The notes under the pieces are model-generated. The model did no database searches, had not been told where the DNA came from, and worked only from the letters and a program-made list of their open reading frames with translations. A stretch of DNA of 64,000 bases from Massilia atriviolacea (lineage in GTDB: Bacteria > Pseudomonadota > Gammaproteobacteria > Burkholderiales > Burkholderiaceae_D), in NCBI RefSeq assembly GCF_003953935.1, contig NZ_RXLQ01000004.1, positions 124,001-188,000 on the forward strand. The letters run 5' to 3'. Of this stretch, positions 26,593-36,520 are shown piece by piece (the first letter of the stretch is position 1; each line of letters starts with the position of its first letter). The position numbers were made by a program, and so were the translations under genes.

Positions 26593-28473
26593 TTGACAGC
26601 GCAACACAAGAAAAGCAGCCTGGCGGCCCTGACCCTGGCCGCCGTCGGTATCGTCTACGGCGATATCGGCACCAGTCCCCTGTACACCCTCAAGGCCGTG
26701 TTCCACGAAGACCACGGCCTGGTCCTGAATACCCCCAACCTGCTGGGCATCATTTCCCTGATCTTCTGGGGCCTGACCCTGATCGTTTCGCTCAAGTATG
26801 TGGCCCTGATCCTGCGCGCCGACAACCGCGGCGAAGGCGGCATCATGGCGCTGATGGCGCTGGCGCTCAATTCGGTGACCAAGGCCTCCAAATGGTATTT
26901 CCCGCTGATGGTGCTGGGGGTGTTCGGCGCCACCATGTTCTACGGCGACAGCGTGATCACGCCCGCCATTTCGGTGCTCGGCGCGATCGAAGGCCTGGAA
27001 GTGGCGCTGCCCGGCATCCCCAACTGGGTGGTGCTGCTGATCACCGCCGTGGTGCTGGTGGCCCTGTATTCCCTGCAGCGGCGCGGCACGGCCGGCATCG
27101 GGCGCTGGTTCGGCCCGGTCATGCTGGCCTGGTTCGCCGCCCTGGCGGCAATGGGCGTGGTCAACATCGTCGAGGCGCCGCAGATCCTGGCCGCGCTCAA
27201 TCCCTTGCATGCTTTCCGCTTCATGCTGGAAAACCAGTACACCGCCTTCATCGCGCTCGGCGCGGTGGTGCTGTCGCTGACCGGCGCCGAGGCGCTGTAC
27301 GCCGACATGGGCCACTTCGGCAAGAAGCCGATCCGCGCCGCCTGGTTCCTGATCGCCTTTCCGGCGCTGGCGCTGAACTACATGGGCCAGGGCGCGCTGC
27401 TGATCATGCACCCCGAGCACGTCAGCAACCCCTTTTATAACCAGCTCGGCAGCTGGAGCATCTACCCGCTGGTGCTGCTCTCGACCATGGCCGCCGTGAT
27501 CGCTTCGCAAGCGACCATTTCCGGCACCTTCTCGATGACCAAGCAAGCCATCGCGCTGGGCCTGATGCCGCGCATGCGCGTGCTGCACACCTCGGAAAGC
27601 GAGATCGGCCAGATCTACATCCCGGCCGTCAACTGGCTGCAACTGGTGGTGGTGCTGATCGGCGTGATGATTTTCCAGTCCTCGGACGACATGGCCGGCG
27701 CCTACGGCATCGCGGTCACCGCCACCATGCTGTGCACCACCATCCTGACCTTCTTCGTGACGCGCTACCGCTGGCACCTGCCGCTGGTGCTGTGCTTCGG
27801 CGCGACCGGCTTTTTCATCGTGATGGACATCATGCTGTTCTCGTCGAGCACCCTGAAACTGTTCCATGGCGGCTGGTTCCCGCTGCTGCTGGGCGCGATC
27901 CTGTTTACCGCCATGATGACCTGGAAGCGCGGGCGCCAGCTGGTGTTCGAAAACCTGCAGTCGCACGCCATCCCGCTCGACGAATTCCTGGAGTCGCTGT
28001 TCGTGGCGCCGCCCACCCGCGTGTACGGCACCGCCATCTTCCTGCGCGGCGAAAGCGACGGCGTGCCGCACGCGCTGCTGCACAACCTGTCGCACAACAA
28101 GGTGCTGCACGAGCGCGTGGTGTTCCTCACCGTGCACATGATGGAAGAGCCATGGGTGGCGGAAGCCGAACAGGTCAAGGTGACCGCGCTCGGCCACGAC
28201 TGCTTCCAGATCAATGTCTACTACGGCTTCAAGGACGAGCCGGACATTCCCAAGGTGCTGGTCCAGTGCGCCGACCACGGCCTGCCGTTCGAGATGATGG
28301 AAACTTCCTTCTTCATCGCGCGCCAGACCGTCATTTCGGCCCCGGGCGGCGGCATGGCGCCATGGCGCGAGCATCTGTTCGTGACCATGTCGCGCAATGC
28401 GCGCGGCGCCGCCGACTACTACCAGATACCACCGAACCGGGTGATCGAACTGGGTACCCAGGTCGAGATCTGA
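26593..28473 (+). CDS. kup: Potassium uptake protein Kup
   Basis: K+/H+ symporter of 626 residues, equal to the family norm. It begins LTAQHKKSSLAALTLAAVGIVYGDIGTSPLYTLKAVF, the Kup hallmark. About twelve transmembrane helices lie in the first 430 residues (GVFGATMFYGDSVITPAISVLGAIEGLEV, FSMTKQAIALGLMPRM), then a cytoplasmic tail. No ATG fits; a TTG at 26593 gives the best length, although a GTG at 26509 would add 28 unfamily-like residues. A four-codon ORF (26582-26596) ends overlapping the TTG. Confidence 0.92.
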   Translation: MTAQHKKSSLAALTLAAVGIVYGDIGTSPLYTLKAVFHEDHGLVLNTPNLLGIISLIFWGLTLIVSLKYVALILRADNRGEGGIMALMALALNSVTKASKWYFPLMVLGVFGATMFYGDSVITPAISVLGAIEGLEVALPGIPNWVVLLITAVVLVALYSLQRRGTAGIGRWFGPVMLAWFAALAAMGVVNIVEAPQILAALNPLHAFRFMLENQYTAFIALGAVVLSLTGAEALYADMGHFGKKPIRAAWFLIAFPALALNYMGQGALLIMHPEHVSNPFYNQLGSWSIYPLVLLSTMAAVIASQATISGTFSMTKQAIALGLMPRMRVLHTSESEIGQIYIPAVNWLQLVVVLIGVMIFQSSDDMAGAYGIAVTATMLCTTILTFFVTRYRWHLPLVLCFGATGFFIVMDIMLFSSSTLKLFHGGWFPLLLGAILFTAMMTWKRGRQLVFENLQSHAIPLDEFLESLFVAPPTRVYGTAIFLRGESDGVPHALLHNLSHNKVLHERVVFLTVHMMEEPWVAEAEQVKVTALGHDCFQINVYYGFKDEPDIPKVLVQCADHGLPFEMMETSFFIARQTVISAPGGGMAPWREHLFVTMSRNARGAADYYQIPPNRVIELGTQVEI

Positions 28474-28595
28474 TCGTTGCGGGCAAAATACAAATCGATA
28501 CACAAAGCCCACAATTTTGATGCGACATGGATAGTGCGGTGAGCGGCAAAGCTGCTAAACTTTGGCAACTTTTTCCGTCACCGCCCAAGGATTTC

Positions 28596-29048
28596 ATGAA
28601 ACTCAAGCTTACTCTCGTCGCCGCCTTCGTTGCCACGCTCGCCCTGACCGCTTGCGGCAGTTCGGATAACAGCCCGGTCCAGGTGCCGCCGCTGGCAGTG
28701 ACCAACCCGGCCGCCTTCTCCAGCAAGGACATCTCGATCGGCACCGGCGCCGAAGCCGCGCTCGGCAAGAACATCACCGTGCACTACACCGGCTGGCTGT
28801 ACGATTCGTCCAAACCGGACAACAAGGGTACGCAATTCGAAACCACCGTCGGCAAGACGCCGGCCACGTTCGCGCTGAACAAGGGCAACCTGATCGAAGG
28901 CTGGACCGACGGCATCCCGGGCATGAAAGTGGGCGGCAAGCGCACCCTGACGATTCCAGCCGCCAAGGCCTACGGCAGCGCCGGCCGCGGCGTCATTCCA
29001 GGCAACGCCGGCCTGGTGTTCGACATCGAACTGACCGAAGTCAAGTAA
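28596..29048 (+). CDS. FKBP-type peptidyl-prolyl isomerase lipoprotein
   Basis: 150 residues. The lipoprotein signal ends in LALTACGSS (Cys18), so it is probably anchored in a membrane and faces the periplasm. The FKBP domain covers about 40-150: ITVHYTGWLYD, then FALNKGNLIEGWTDGIPGMKVGGKRTLTIPAAKAYGSAGRGVIPGNAGLVFDIELTEV, with the usual active-site aromatic and Asp/Tyr positions. AAGGA precedes the ATG at 28596. Confidence 0.9.
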   Translation: MKLKLTLVAAFVATLALTACGSSDNSPVQVPPLAVTNPAAFSSKDISIGTGAEAALGKNITVHYTGWLYDSSKPDNKGTQFETTVGKTPATFALNKGNLIEGWTDGIPGMKVGGKRTLTIPAAKAYGSAGRGVIPGNAGLVFDIELTEVK

Positions 29049-29191
29049 TTTCCCCGCCGGCCCACTGATGGGGCCGATGTGGCGCGCGCCGCAGCGATCG
29101 CCATCGCATCGGCGCGCGCCTGATCCGCCTCAAGGAAAGCGGCCCAAGTCGGCCGATGCTGGATCTTTTCAGACCATGAAAGGATCCCGCC

Positions 29192-30265
29192 ATGTCCCTC
29201 CGTACACGCTTGCCGGCGCTGCTGCTGCCGGTGCTGATGGCGCCGCTCGCCGGCCTTGCCGCGCCGCGCTACAGCGTCACGCCCCTGCCCGCCGCGACCA
29301 ATCCGCTCGGCATCAACAATGCCGGCCAGATCGTCGGCGACCATCCCACTGCCGACGGCCGGCGCGGCTTCATCTGGTCCGCCGGCACGCTCGCCGTCAT
29401 GGGTACCCTGGGCGGCACCGACAGCTCGGCCGCGGCCATCAACCGGGCCGGCCAGGCGGCCGGCTATGCCAGGCTCGCCAGCGGCGCCGCGCGCGCGGTG
29501 CGCCATGCGGGCGGCAGCCTGGCCGCACTGCCCGTCCCGGCCAGCATCGACAGCCTTGCCACCGCCATCAACGATGGCGGACAGATCGCCGGCCAGTATC
29601 TGGACAGCACGTCCTATCGCGCTTTCCTGTACAGCGGCGGCGCCAGCACCGACCTCGGCACCCTGGGCGGCAACTTCGCCTACGCGGCCGGCATCAACAA
29701 TGCCGGGCACGTGGTCGGGGTGTCGGCGCTCGACGACAGCACGCCCTGGCTGGCGCACGCCTTTTTGTACGCCGACGGCCGCATGAGCGACCTCGGCACC
29801 CTGGGCGGCAGCTACAGCGCGGCGGCCGACATCAACGAGGCCGGCCTGGTGGTCGGCAATGCCTGGGTGCAGGGCAGCGAGCACGCGTTTTTGTACGCTA
29901 ACGGCAAGATGAGCGACCTCGGCACCCTGGGCGGACGGCGCAGCTTCGCCCACGCCGTCAACCGGGGCGGCCAGGTGGTGGGGCGCTCCGACACGCCCGG
30001 CGAGAACGGCTCGGCCGCCTTCCTGTACGAGGGCGCCGCCCTGATCGACCTGAACACCCTGATCGATCCGGCGCTCGGCTACACCGTGCACAACGCCACC
30101 GGCATCAACGACAGCGGCCAGATCGCCGCCTATGGCTGCCGCCTCGGCGGCAGCGAATGCGGCGGCCTGCTGCTGCAACCGAGCCCGGCGCCCGAGGCGG
30201 GGACCTGGGCCATGTTGCTGGCCGGATTGGGGATGCTGGGCTGGCGCCGCCTGCGCATGACATAA
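29192..30265 (+). CDS. HAF-repeat PEP-CTERM protein (first of tandem pair)
   Basis: 357 residues. A signal peptide (to PLAGLA) precedes a beta-propeller-like body of repeated units of the form INNAGQIVG ... AFLYADGRMSDLGTLGG (HAF repeats, roughly every 45-50 residues). The C-terminus is PAPEAGTWAMLLAGLGMLGWRRLRMT, a PEP-CTERM variant with PEAG in place of PEPG. AAAGGATCCCGCC precedes the ATG. The role is unknown, probably at the cell surface. The second copy lies 62 bases downstream. Confidence 0.87.
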   Translation: MSLRTRLPALLLPVLMAPLAGLAAPRYSVTPLPAATNPLGINNAGQIVGDHPTADGRRGFIWSAGTLAVMGTLGGTDSSAAAINRAGQAAGYARLASGAARAVRHAGGSLAALPVPASIDSLATAINDGGQIAGQYLDSTSYRAFLYSGGASTDLGTLGGNFAYAAGINNAGHVVGVSALDDSTPWLAHAFLYADGRMSDLGTLGGSYSAAADINEAGLVVGNAWVQGSEHAFLYANGKMSDLGTLGGRRSFAHAVNRGGQVVGRSDTPGENGSAAFLYEGAALIDLNTLIDPALGYTVHNATGINDSGQIAAYGCRLGGSECGGLLLQPSPAPEAGTWAMLLAGLGMLGWRRLRMT

Positions 30266-30327
30266 CACAGGGTACGCGGCGGTGCGGCGCGCACGATGGC
30301 AGCTGGTCCACCTTCGAGGAATTCGCC

Positions 30328-31380
30328 ATGTCGACTCCCCTTGCACTTGCCCTGCTGCTGTCCGCCGCCACCGCCGCCGCCGCGCCGGCCTATACCCTGA
30401 CCGTTTTGCCTGATGGAATGTCCCCTTCCGGCATCAACAATGCGGGCCAGGTCGTCGGCACCCGCAACGACCACGCCTACCTGTGGTCGAGCGCGGGCGG
30501 GATCGACCTCGGCACCCTGGGCGGCGCCAGCAGCAGCGGCGCCGCCCTCAACCGCTTCGGCGAGGTCACCGGCGGCGCGCTCACGGCCAGCGGCGAAGAG
30601 CACGCCTTCATCTACAGCAAGGGCGTCATGAGCGACCTCGGCCTCGTCGGCGGCGGCGACATGACGCGCGGCATGGCGATCAACGACCTGGGCCAGGTGG
30701 CGGGGATATTTCATGCGCCCAGCGCCGGCTGGGGCGCCTTCGTGCGCCAGGACGGCCGGCTGCGCGACATCGGCAAGCTGGGCGGCCAAAGCATCTGGGC
30801 CACCGGCATCAACAACGCCGGGCGCGTGGTCGGCAGTTCGCTGGGGCAGGGCGAATTCCATCCGCCGCAGACGGCCTTCATCTACGAGAACGACGTCATG
30901 AGCGCGCTCAACTATTCGCCCTCGGGCAGCAGTACCGCCAACGCCGTCAACCAGGCCGGCCAGGTCACCGGCACCGACTGGCACGGGCCGGAGTCGGCCT
31001 ACCTGTACACCAACGGGATGACGCAAGTCCTGGGCAGCATGTACGGCCTGGCCGCCTGGGGCACGGCGCTCAACAACCGGGGCGAGGTCGTCGGCAACCT
31101 GGGCGGGGCGCTGCAGGTGCCCTTCTTTGCGTTCATCTACGCCAACGGCGCCATGAGCGACCTGAATACCCTGATCGACCCCGCGCTCGGCTGGACCGTG
31201 CACAGCGCCGCCGGCATCAACGACCTGGGCCAGATCGCCGCCTACGGCTGCCACGACAGCGGCGGCTGCGGCGGCTTGCTGCTGCAGCTGACCAGCCCCG
31301 TGCCCGAGCCGCAGGCCGCGGCCATGCTGCTGGCGGGACTGGGCCTGCTGGCGGCGGCGCGGCGCCGGCGCCGCGCTTAA
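30328..31380 (+). CDS. HAF-repeat PEP-CTERM protein (second of tandem pair)
   Basis: 350 residues with a short Ala-rich signal peptide. HAF-type units (INNAGQVVGTRNDHAYLWSSAGGIDLGTLGG; AFIYSKGVMSDLG; FIYANGAMSDLNTLIDPALGWTVH) closely match the upstream paralogue, including the last unit, ending INDLGQIAAYGCH. The sorting tag is VPEPQAAAMLLAGLGLLAAARRRRRA. GAGGA precedes the ATG at 30328. Its stop overlaps the stop of the convergent GNAT gene. Confidence 0.87.
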   Translation: MSTPLALALLLSAATAAAAPAYTLTVLPDGMSPSGINNAGQVVGTRNDHAYLWSSAGGIDLGTLGGASSSGAALNRFGEVTGGALTASGEEHAFIYSKGVMSDLGLVGGGDMTRGMAINDLGQVAGIFHAPSAGWGAFVRQDGRLRDIGKLGGQSIWATGINNAGRVVGSSLGQGEFHPPQTAFIYENDVMSALNYSPSGSSTANAVNQAGQVTGTDWHGPESAYLYTNGMTQVLGSMYGLAAWGTALNNRGEVVGNLGGALQVPFFAFIYANGAMSDLNTLIDPALGWTVHSAAGINDLGQIAAYGCHDSGGCGGLLLQLTSPVPEPQAAAMLLAGLGLLAAARRRRRA

Positions 31381-31844
31381 CGCAGCATATCGATGTGCAT
31401 GATGCCGTCTTCGTCGTAGGGGGCGCTGACGGTGGCGAAGCCGAAGCTGGCGTAGAACCCTTCGAGGTGCTGCTGGGCGCCGATGCGGATGCGCTGGCCC
31501 GGATGCTGGCGTTCGGCGCGCGCGATGCCCTCGGCCAGCAGCGCGCGTCCGCTGCCGCCGCCGCGCGCGCCTTTGGTGGTGAGCACGCGCCCGAGCGACA
31601 TCTCGTCGAACTTCACCCCGGGCGCGATGCAGCGCAGGTAGGCGGCCAGCACGCGCGCGCCGTCGACCGTGTGCCAGCCGAGCAGGTGGTGCGCGCCCTG
31701 GTCGTAGCCGTCGAGGTCCGGGTACAGGCAGCGCTGTTCGAGGATGAACACATCCTGGCGGCTGGCCATGAGCGCGTACAGGTCGCGGCCGGACAGCTGG
31801 TCGAAGCGGCGCCATTCCCAATCGATGGGCGGATTGCGTGGCAT
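31377..31844 (-). CDS. ElaA-like GNAT acetyltransferase
   Basis: 155 residues of the ElaA type: WEWRRFDQLSGRDLYALMASRQDVFILEQRCLYPDLDGYDQGAHHLLG, then GRVLTTKGARGGGSGRALLAEGIARAERQHPG with the acetyl-CoA loop, and FYASFGFATVSAPYDEDGIMHIDM. The ATG at 31844 has AAAGG seven bases upstream; an in-frame ATG at 31859 is possible. It lies 20 bases after the deacetylase-like gene and is probably co-transcribed with it. Confidence 0.87.
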   Translation of the reverse strand: MPRNPPIDWEWRRFDQLSGRDLYALMASRQDVFILEQRCLYPDLDGYDQGAHHLLGWHTVDGARVLAAYLRCIAPGVKFDEMSLGRVLTTKGARGGGSGRALLAEGIARAERQHPGQRIRIGAQQHLEGFYASFGFATVSAPYDEDGIMHIDMLR

Positions 31845-31863
31845 GGTGGGGCCTTTCATGGTT

Positions 31864-32907
31864 CTAGTTAGCGGTTTCGAAGCCTTCGAGCACATTGACG
31901 ACATTGATGCCGATCTCGCCGACCGCATAGCCGCCTTCGAACACGAAGGCGGTCGGCAGGCCGGTATGGGCGATGCGCTCGCCGATGCGCAGGAAGTCGC
32001 CGCTTTGCAGCGCGAACGAGGACAGCGGATCGCCCGCGAAGGTGTCCACCCCGAGCGAGACCACCAGCGCATCGGGCGCGAAGCTGGCCAGCTTGACGCA
32101 GGCCGATTCCAGCGCCAGGAACCACTGGGCCGGGGTCGACCCGGCCGCCAGCGGCAGGTTCAGGTTGTAACCGGTGCCCTCGCCTTCACCGGTCTCGTTG
32201 GCGTGCCCGAGGTAGAACGGATACTCGGTGCGCGGATCGGCGTGGATCGAGATGAACAGCACGTCGTTGCGGCCGTAGAAAATGCTCTGCGTGCCGTTGC
32301 CGTGGTGGTAGTCGATATCGAGGATGGCGACCTTGCTGGCGCCGTCGTCGAGCAGGTGCTGGGCCGCCAGCGCGGCATTGTTCAGGAAGCAGTAGCCGCC
32401 GAAGAAATCGGCGCCCGCATGGTGGCCGGGAGGGCGGGTCAGGGCGAAGGTGCCGCGTTCGCCGAGGCGCAGCGCATGCGCGGCATTGACCGCGCAGTCG
32501 GCGCCGGTCTTGGCGGCGATCCAGGTGCCGGCCGTGAGCGGGGTGCCGCTGTCCATCGAGTACAGGCCCATGCGCGCGGCGAAATTATCGGGCTCGATAT
32601 CGCTGCGCATGCCGCGGATCGGCCACACCGACGGAAACGCGTCCTTGTCGGCATTGGCTTCGTCCAGCGCGACCCACTCGCTCCAGGCGTTGCGCAAGAA
32701 GTGCAGGTAGCGCGGCGTGTGGATGCGTTCCAGCGAGACCAGCGACACGCCGTGCGGCGTGACGATCCTGCCCAGGCCGCGCCGTTCGAATTCGGCCAGC
32801 ACCATGTCGACCCGCTCCGGCTTTTCGAAGCAGGGCACGAGGGCGCCGCGAAACATCTCGTGGCGCCCGCGGTGCTGGGCATGGTGTTCGTTATAGAAGG
32901 TCAGCAC
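31864..32907 (-). CDS. Histone deacetylase family / acetylpolyamine amidohydrolase-like protein
   Basis: 347-residue zinc hydrolase, starting with GTG after GGGGAA. Zn ligands and catalytic residues: TRPPGHHAGADFFGGYCFLNNAAL (His-His dyad), AILDIDYHHGNGTQSIFYG (Asp and His ligands), SLGVDTFAGDPLSSFAL (second Asp) and FVFEGGYAVGEIG. Family members remove acetyl groups from polyamines or lysine. It lies 21 bases after gshA and before the GNAT gene. Confidence 0.9.
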   Translation of the reverse strand: MLTFYNEHHAQHRGRHEMFRGALVPCFEKPERVDMVLAEFERRGLGRIVTPHGVSLVSLERIHTPRYLHFLRNAWSEWVALDEANADKDAFPSVWPIRGMRSDIEPDNFAARMGLYSMDSGTPLTAGTWIAAKTGADCAVNAAHALRLGERGTFALTRPPGHHAGADFFGGYCFLNNAALAAQHLLDDGASKVAILDIDYHHGNGTQSIFYGRNDVLFISIHADPRTEYPFYLGHANETGEGEGTGYNLNLPLAAGSTPAQWFLALESACVKLASFAPDALVVSLGVDTFAGDPLSSFALQSGDFLRIGERIAHTGLPTAFVFEGGYAVGEIGINVVNVLEGFETAN

Positions 32908-32928
32908 GGCCGTTCCCCGCTCGCTGCC

Positions 32929-34521
32929 CTAGTCGCCACACAGTGTGCTGCTGTTGTAGGCGGCCACGAAGTCGTCGAAGCTGCCGGTCTGGGTCTGCTC
33001 GACGATCAGCTGTTCGGCCAGCGAGGCGGCCGCCATCTCGTCGAACAGCGCCGCTTCGGCCGGCATCAGCGGGCTGTCGCGGAACGCCGCCGCATGCAGC
33101 TCGCTCTGGCGCAGGCCGAACGCGGCCGCCGAGCCGAGCGCGCGCACCTCGTCCAGCACCCGCGCCGACGGCGTCAGGGCCGGATTGGCGACCTTGGCGC
33201 GCTGCGCCGCCAGCGAGGCGGCATGCACGCCGTCTTCGTTGTGCTGGCTGTCGAGCAGCGCCGCCACCGGGGCGATGCGCTCGATCAGCTGGTTGGCCCA
33301 CTCCTGCAAGGCCACTTCTTCGCCGTTGCGGGTCAGGGTCAGGCCCGGACGGCGGCCTTCCTTCACCGTGCGCGCGAAATTGCGGGCGTGCACCTGGCTG
33401 TCCATGTGGTTGATCAGCGGGCTCTCGTCGAGCGCGCAGAACAGCAGGAAGGCATCCATGAAGCGGCCCGTCTCGACGCTGATGCCGATCGGCTCGAAGG
33501 GATCGACGTCGAGGCAGCGCACTTCGATGTACTGCACGCCGCGCTTGCACAGCGCCTGCACCGGGCGCTCGCCGGTGCGGATCACGCGCTTGGGCCGGAT
33601 CGTCGAATAGTATTCGTTCTCGATCTGCAGCACGTTGGTCGACAGCTGGATCCACTCGCCATCGCGCTTGGTGCCGAGCGCCTGGTACGGCTTGTAGGGG
33701 CGGTTCACCGCGTCCATCAGGGTGGTGACGTAGCTCTCCAGCGAATTCTCGTGCGGGGTCAGGCCCGACTGCGCATCGTTCTGGTAACCGAGGTCGCTCA
33801 TGCGCAGGCTGGTCGCATACGGCAGGTACAGGGTGTCGCCGGAGAGCGTGTCGAGCTGGTGTTCGCGCCCGCGCAGGAAGCCGGTCGACAGCGCCGGCGA
33901 GGCGCCGAACAGGTACATCAGCAGCCAGCTGTAGCGGCGGAAGTTGCGGATCAGGGCGATGTAGCTTTCGGACTGGAAGTCGCGCAGCGCGCTGCGCCGT
34001 TCTTCGGCGATGCCTTCGCTGCTGGAGAACAGCTGGAACATCTGCTCCGGCAGCGAGTAGTTGTAGTGGATGCCGGCGATGCACTGCATCGCCTTGCCGT
34101 AGCGCAGCGCCAGTCCGCGCCGGTACACATGCTTGAGCATGCCGATGTTCGACTTGCCGTACCAGGCGATGTCGATCTCGGCTTCGGCCGGCAGCTCGCA
34201 CGGCATCGATTCGCTCCACAGCATCTCGTCGCCCAGCTTGGTGTAGGCGTAGCGGTGGATGGCGTCGAGCTTGTGCAGGGTGGTGCCGATATCGTTTTCC
34301 GCCGGCGTGATGAATTCGAGCAGGGCTTCGGCGTAGTCGGTGGTGATCTGCGGGTGGGTCAGGGCGGAACCCAGCGCTTCCGGGTGCGGCGTGCGCGCCA
34401 GGCGTCCGGCGCGGTCCACGCGCAGGGTTTCGCGCTCGATGCCGCGCAGGCCCTGGCCCAGCAGGGCGCGGTGTTCATCATCGTCGAGCAGGGCCAGGCG
34501 GCGGGTCAGTTGGTTCGACAC
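32929..34521 (-). CDS. gshA: Glutamate-cysteine ligase
   Basis: 530-residue enzyme catalysing the first step of glutathione synthesis. It starts with GTG after AAAGGATTCACC. Family features of the gammaproteobacterial-type Gsh[94 protein letters not shown]. It is the first gene of the gshA-deacetylase-GNAT group. Confidence 0.93.
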   Translation of the reverse strand: MSNQLTRRLALLDDDEHRALLGQGLRGIERETLRVDRAGRLARTPHPEALGSALTHPQITTDYAEALLEFITPAENDIGTTLHKLDAIHRYAYTKLGDEMLWSESMPCELPAEAEIDIAWYGKSNIGMLKHVYRRGLALRYGKAMQCIAGIHYNYSLPEQMFQLFSSSEGIAEERRSALRDFQSESYIALIRNFRRYSWLLMYLFGASPALSTGFLRGREHQLDTLSGDTLYLPYATSLRMSDLGYQNDAQSGLTPHENSLESYVTTLMDAVNRPYKPYQALGTKRDGEWIQLSTNVLQIENEYYSTIRPKRVIRTGERPVQALCKRGVQYIEVRCLDVDPFEPIGISVETGRFMDAFLLFCALDESPLINHMDSQVHARNFARTVKEGRRPGLTLTRNGEEVALQEWANQLIERIAPVAALLDSQHNEDGVHAASLAAQRAKVANPALTPSARVLDEVRALGSAAAFGLRQSELHAAAFRDSPLMPAEAALFDEMAAASLAEQLIVEQTQTGSFDDFVAAYNSSTLCGD

Positions 34522-34571
34522 GGTGAATCCTTTCTTGTACTGCCAAATAGGTAAGTGCTGCGAGATTAACC

Positions 34572-34605
34572 GAAATCCGGCAAGCGCGCCCGAGGTCCGG
34601 ATTTC
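34572..34605. terminator. Stem-loop between the DUF885 gene and gshA
   Basis: GAAATCCGG pairs with CCGGATTTC across a 16-base loop. It may end the DUF885 transcript; the T tract is weak. Confidence 0.4.
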
Positions 34606-34652
34606 CTGCTGGGATGGGGCCGGCTTTCTTATTTTATATGCAATGCGATCGG

Positions 34653-36473
34653 CTACGAGGCCGGCTTCCTGGCCGCCGCGATCCAGGCGTCGACCTGCTG
34701 TTCGAGCAGCGCCAGGGTCAGCGGCCCGTTATCGAGCACCACGCTGTGAAAGCGCCGGATGTCGAATTTTTCGCCCAGCGCGGCCTGCGCCTTGTCGCGC
34801 AGCGCGCGGATCTTCAGCTGCCCGACCTTGTAGCCGAGCGCCTGTCCCGGCCAGGCGATGTAGCGGTCCACTTCCAGTTCGTTGTCGCCGGGCGCGTTGG
34901 CGGTGTTGGCGTTCATGTAGTCGAGCGCCTGCTGGCGCGTCCAGCCCTGGGTGTGGATGCCGGTGTCGACCACCAGCCGCACCGCGCGGAACATCTCGGC
35001 GTTGAGGTGGCCGAAGGCCGAAAACGCGTCCTTGTAAAAACCCAGTTCGGGACCGAGCGTCTCGGCATACAGGGCCCAGCCTTCGCCGTAGGCCGCGTGC
35101 CAGCCGTGGCGGCGGAAGGCCGGCAGGTCGGCGATGCCGGCCGCGCGCACCACCTGCAGGTGGTGGCCGGGCAGCGCTTCGTGCAGGGCCAGCGTTTCCA
35201 TCTCCCACATGGGGCGCGTTTCCATCAGCGAGGTGTTGACCACGAACGCCGCCGGACGGTCGGCGCTGCCGGCCTCGTACCAGGCCGCGCCCTGTTTTTC
35301 GGTGCCCGGGCCGGTGGCCGCCTTGACCAGCACCTCCTGCGCGGGCACGGCCGCGAACAGTTTCGGCACGGCCGCGCCGGCGCGCGCGATGATGCGCCGG
35401 TAGCGCGCCAGCAGCGCGTCGCCGCTGGTATAGAACAGGCGCGGATCGGTCTTGGCGAACGCGATGAACTGGGCGAAGCTGCCGGAAAATCCGGTGCGCG
35501 CGATCGCCGCCGTCATCTCGCCGCGCAGGCGCGCCACTTCCTTCAGGCCGAGCGCGTGGATGGCGGCCGGCGCCATGTCGACGGTGGTCTGGCGCGCCAC
35601 CGCCAGCAGGTAGTAATCGAGGCCGGAGGGCAGCGCGCTGGCCGCGATGCTGTCGCGCGCGCCCGGCACGTACTCGTTGCGCAGGAAGTCTTCCAGCTCC
35701 TGCAGCGCCGGCGCCACGCGGTTGCGCAGCATGACCGGGCCGGCCAGCGCGAGCGCATCGCGCACCGGCTTGTCGATGGTGGCGGGGATCTGGCGGAAGG
35801 GCAGGCCGAGCGCGCCGTCGACCGCGTTTTCGCGCAGTTGCCTGAGCATCGGCGGCACGCCGCGCACCGCCGCTTTCGGCGCGACCCAGCCGCTGCGCAT
35901 GCCTTCGCGCAGCTGCTCGATCAGGCCCGAGACATGGGCCGGCACCGCGTCCAGGCGCGCCAGGTAGTTGCGGTAGTCGTTCTCGGTGGCGAACGGCATC
36001 TGGGCGGCCACTTGCGCCAGCGTGACGTGGATGCCGGCGTAGGCGCTGATCGGCTGCGCCTGGAACGGGTACAGCGCGGCCGCCTTGACCGCCTGCTGCT
36101 TTTCCCACACGAACAGGTCGTAGGACAGCTGCTGCTGGGGCGAGAGCCTGTCGCGCTCGATCTGCCCGGCCTGTTCCAGCATCTTGCGCTGGTGCGCATT
36201 GGCGGCCCGGCTGGCGGCCAGGGTGGTGTCGCTCAGGAGCGTGTCGTAGCGGTAGTCGCCCAGCGAGGTGGCGTATTCGGGCTGGTTTTGCAGGCGCCAT
36301 TCCCAGTCGCTGTCGAACAGCGCGCGCGCCTGCTGGTCGGGCGTGGGCCGTTCGGCGGCGGCGCGTTCCGCTGCCGGCTTGTCGGGCACCGACCGTTCGG
36401 GCGCGGCGGCCTGGCCCGCGCCGGCGTGCAGCGGGGCGAGCATCAGGACACAGCTGGCGATCAGTTTGCGCAT
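34653..36473 (-). CDS. DUF885 family exported metallopeptidase-like protein
   Basis: 606 residues with a signal peptide ([22 protein letters not shown]). The DUF885 zinc motif is present as [14 protein letters not shown] (HExxxGHH type), with [17 protein letters not shown] before it and [19 protein letters not shown] after it. The C-terminus has [25 protein letters not shown], also typical. It is probably a periplasmic or membrane-associated peptidase; the substrate is unknown. It is monocistronic. Confidence 0.88.
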   Translation of the reverse strand: MRKLIASCVLMLAPLHAGAGQAAAPERSVPDKPAAERAAAERPTPDQQARALFDSDWEWRLQNQPEYATSLGDYRYDTLLSDTTLAASRAANAHQRKMLEQAGQIERDRLSPQQQLSYDLFVWEKQQAVKAAALYPFQAQPISAYAGIHVTLAQVAAQMPFATENDYRNYLARLDAVPAHVSGLIEQLREGMRSGWVAPKAAVRGVPPMLRQLRENAVDGALGLPFRQIPATIDKPVRDALALAGPVMLRNRVAPALQELEDFLRNEYVPGARDSIAASALPSGLDYYLLAVARQTTVDMAPAAIHALGLKEVARLRGEMTAAIARTGFSGSFAQFIAFAKTDPRLFYTSGDALLARYRRIIARAGAAVPKLFAAVPAQEVLVKAATGPGTEKQGAAWYEAGSADRPAAFVVNTSLMETRPMWEMETLALHEALPGHHLQVVRAAGIADLPAFRRHGWHAAYGEGWALYAETLGPELGFYKDAFSAFGHLNAEMFRAVRLVVDTGIHTQGWTRQQALDYMNANTANAPGDNELEVDRYIAWPGQALGYKVGQLKIRALRDKAQAALGEKFDIRRFHSVVLDNGPLTLALLEQQVDAWIAAARKPAS

Positions 36474-36520
36474 CTGGTCATTTTAGCAAAGGGGACGGTG
36501 CGTACCTTGCACCGCAGAAC

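Noticed and set aside
29075-29125. GC-rich palindromes GGCGCGCGCC near 29082 and 29113 as a replication or recombination site
   Set aside because: Short GC runs are expected at this base composition, and no DnaA box or Xer-like site accompanies them.
31370-31385. Overlapping stop codons of convergent HAF and GNAT genes as a regulatory antisense locus
   Set aside because: A four-base overlap of convergent stops is common in compact genomes and nothing else points to regulation.
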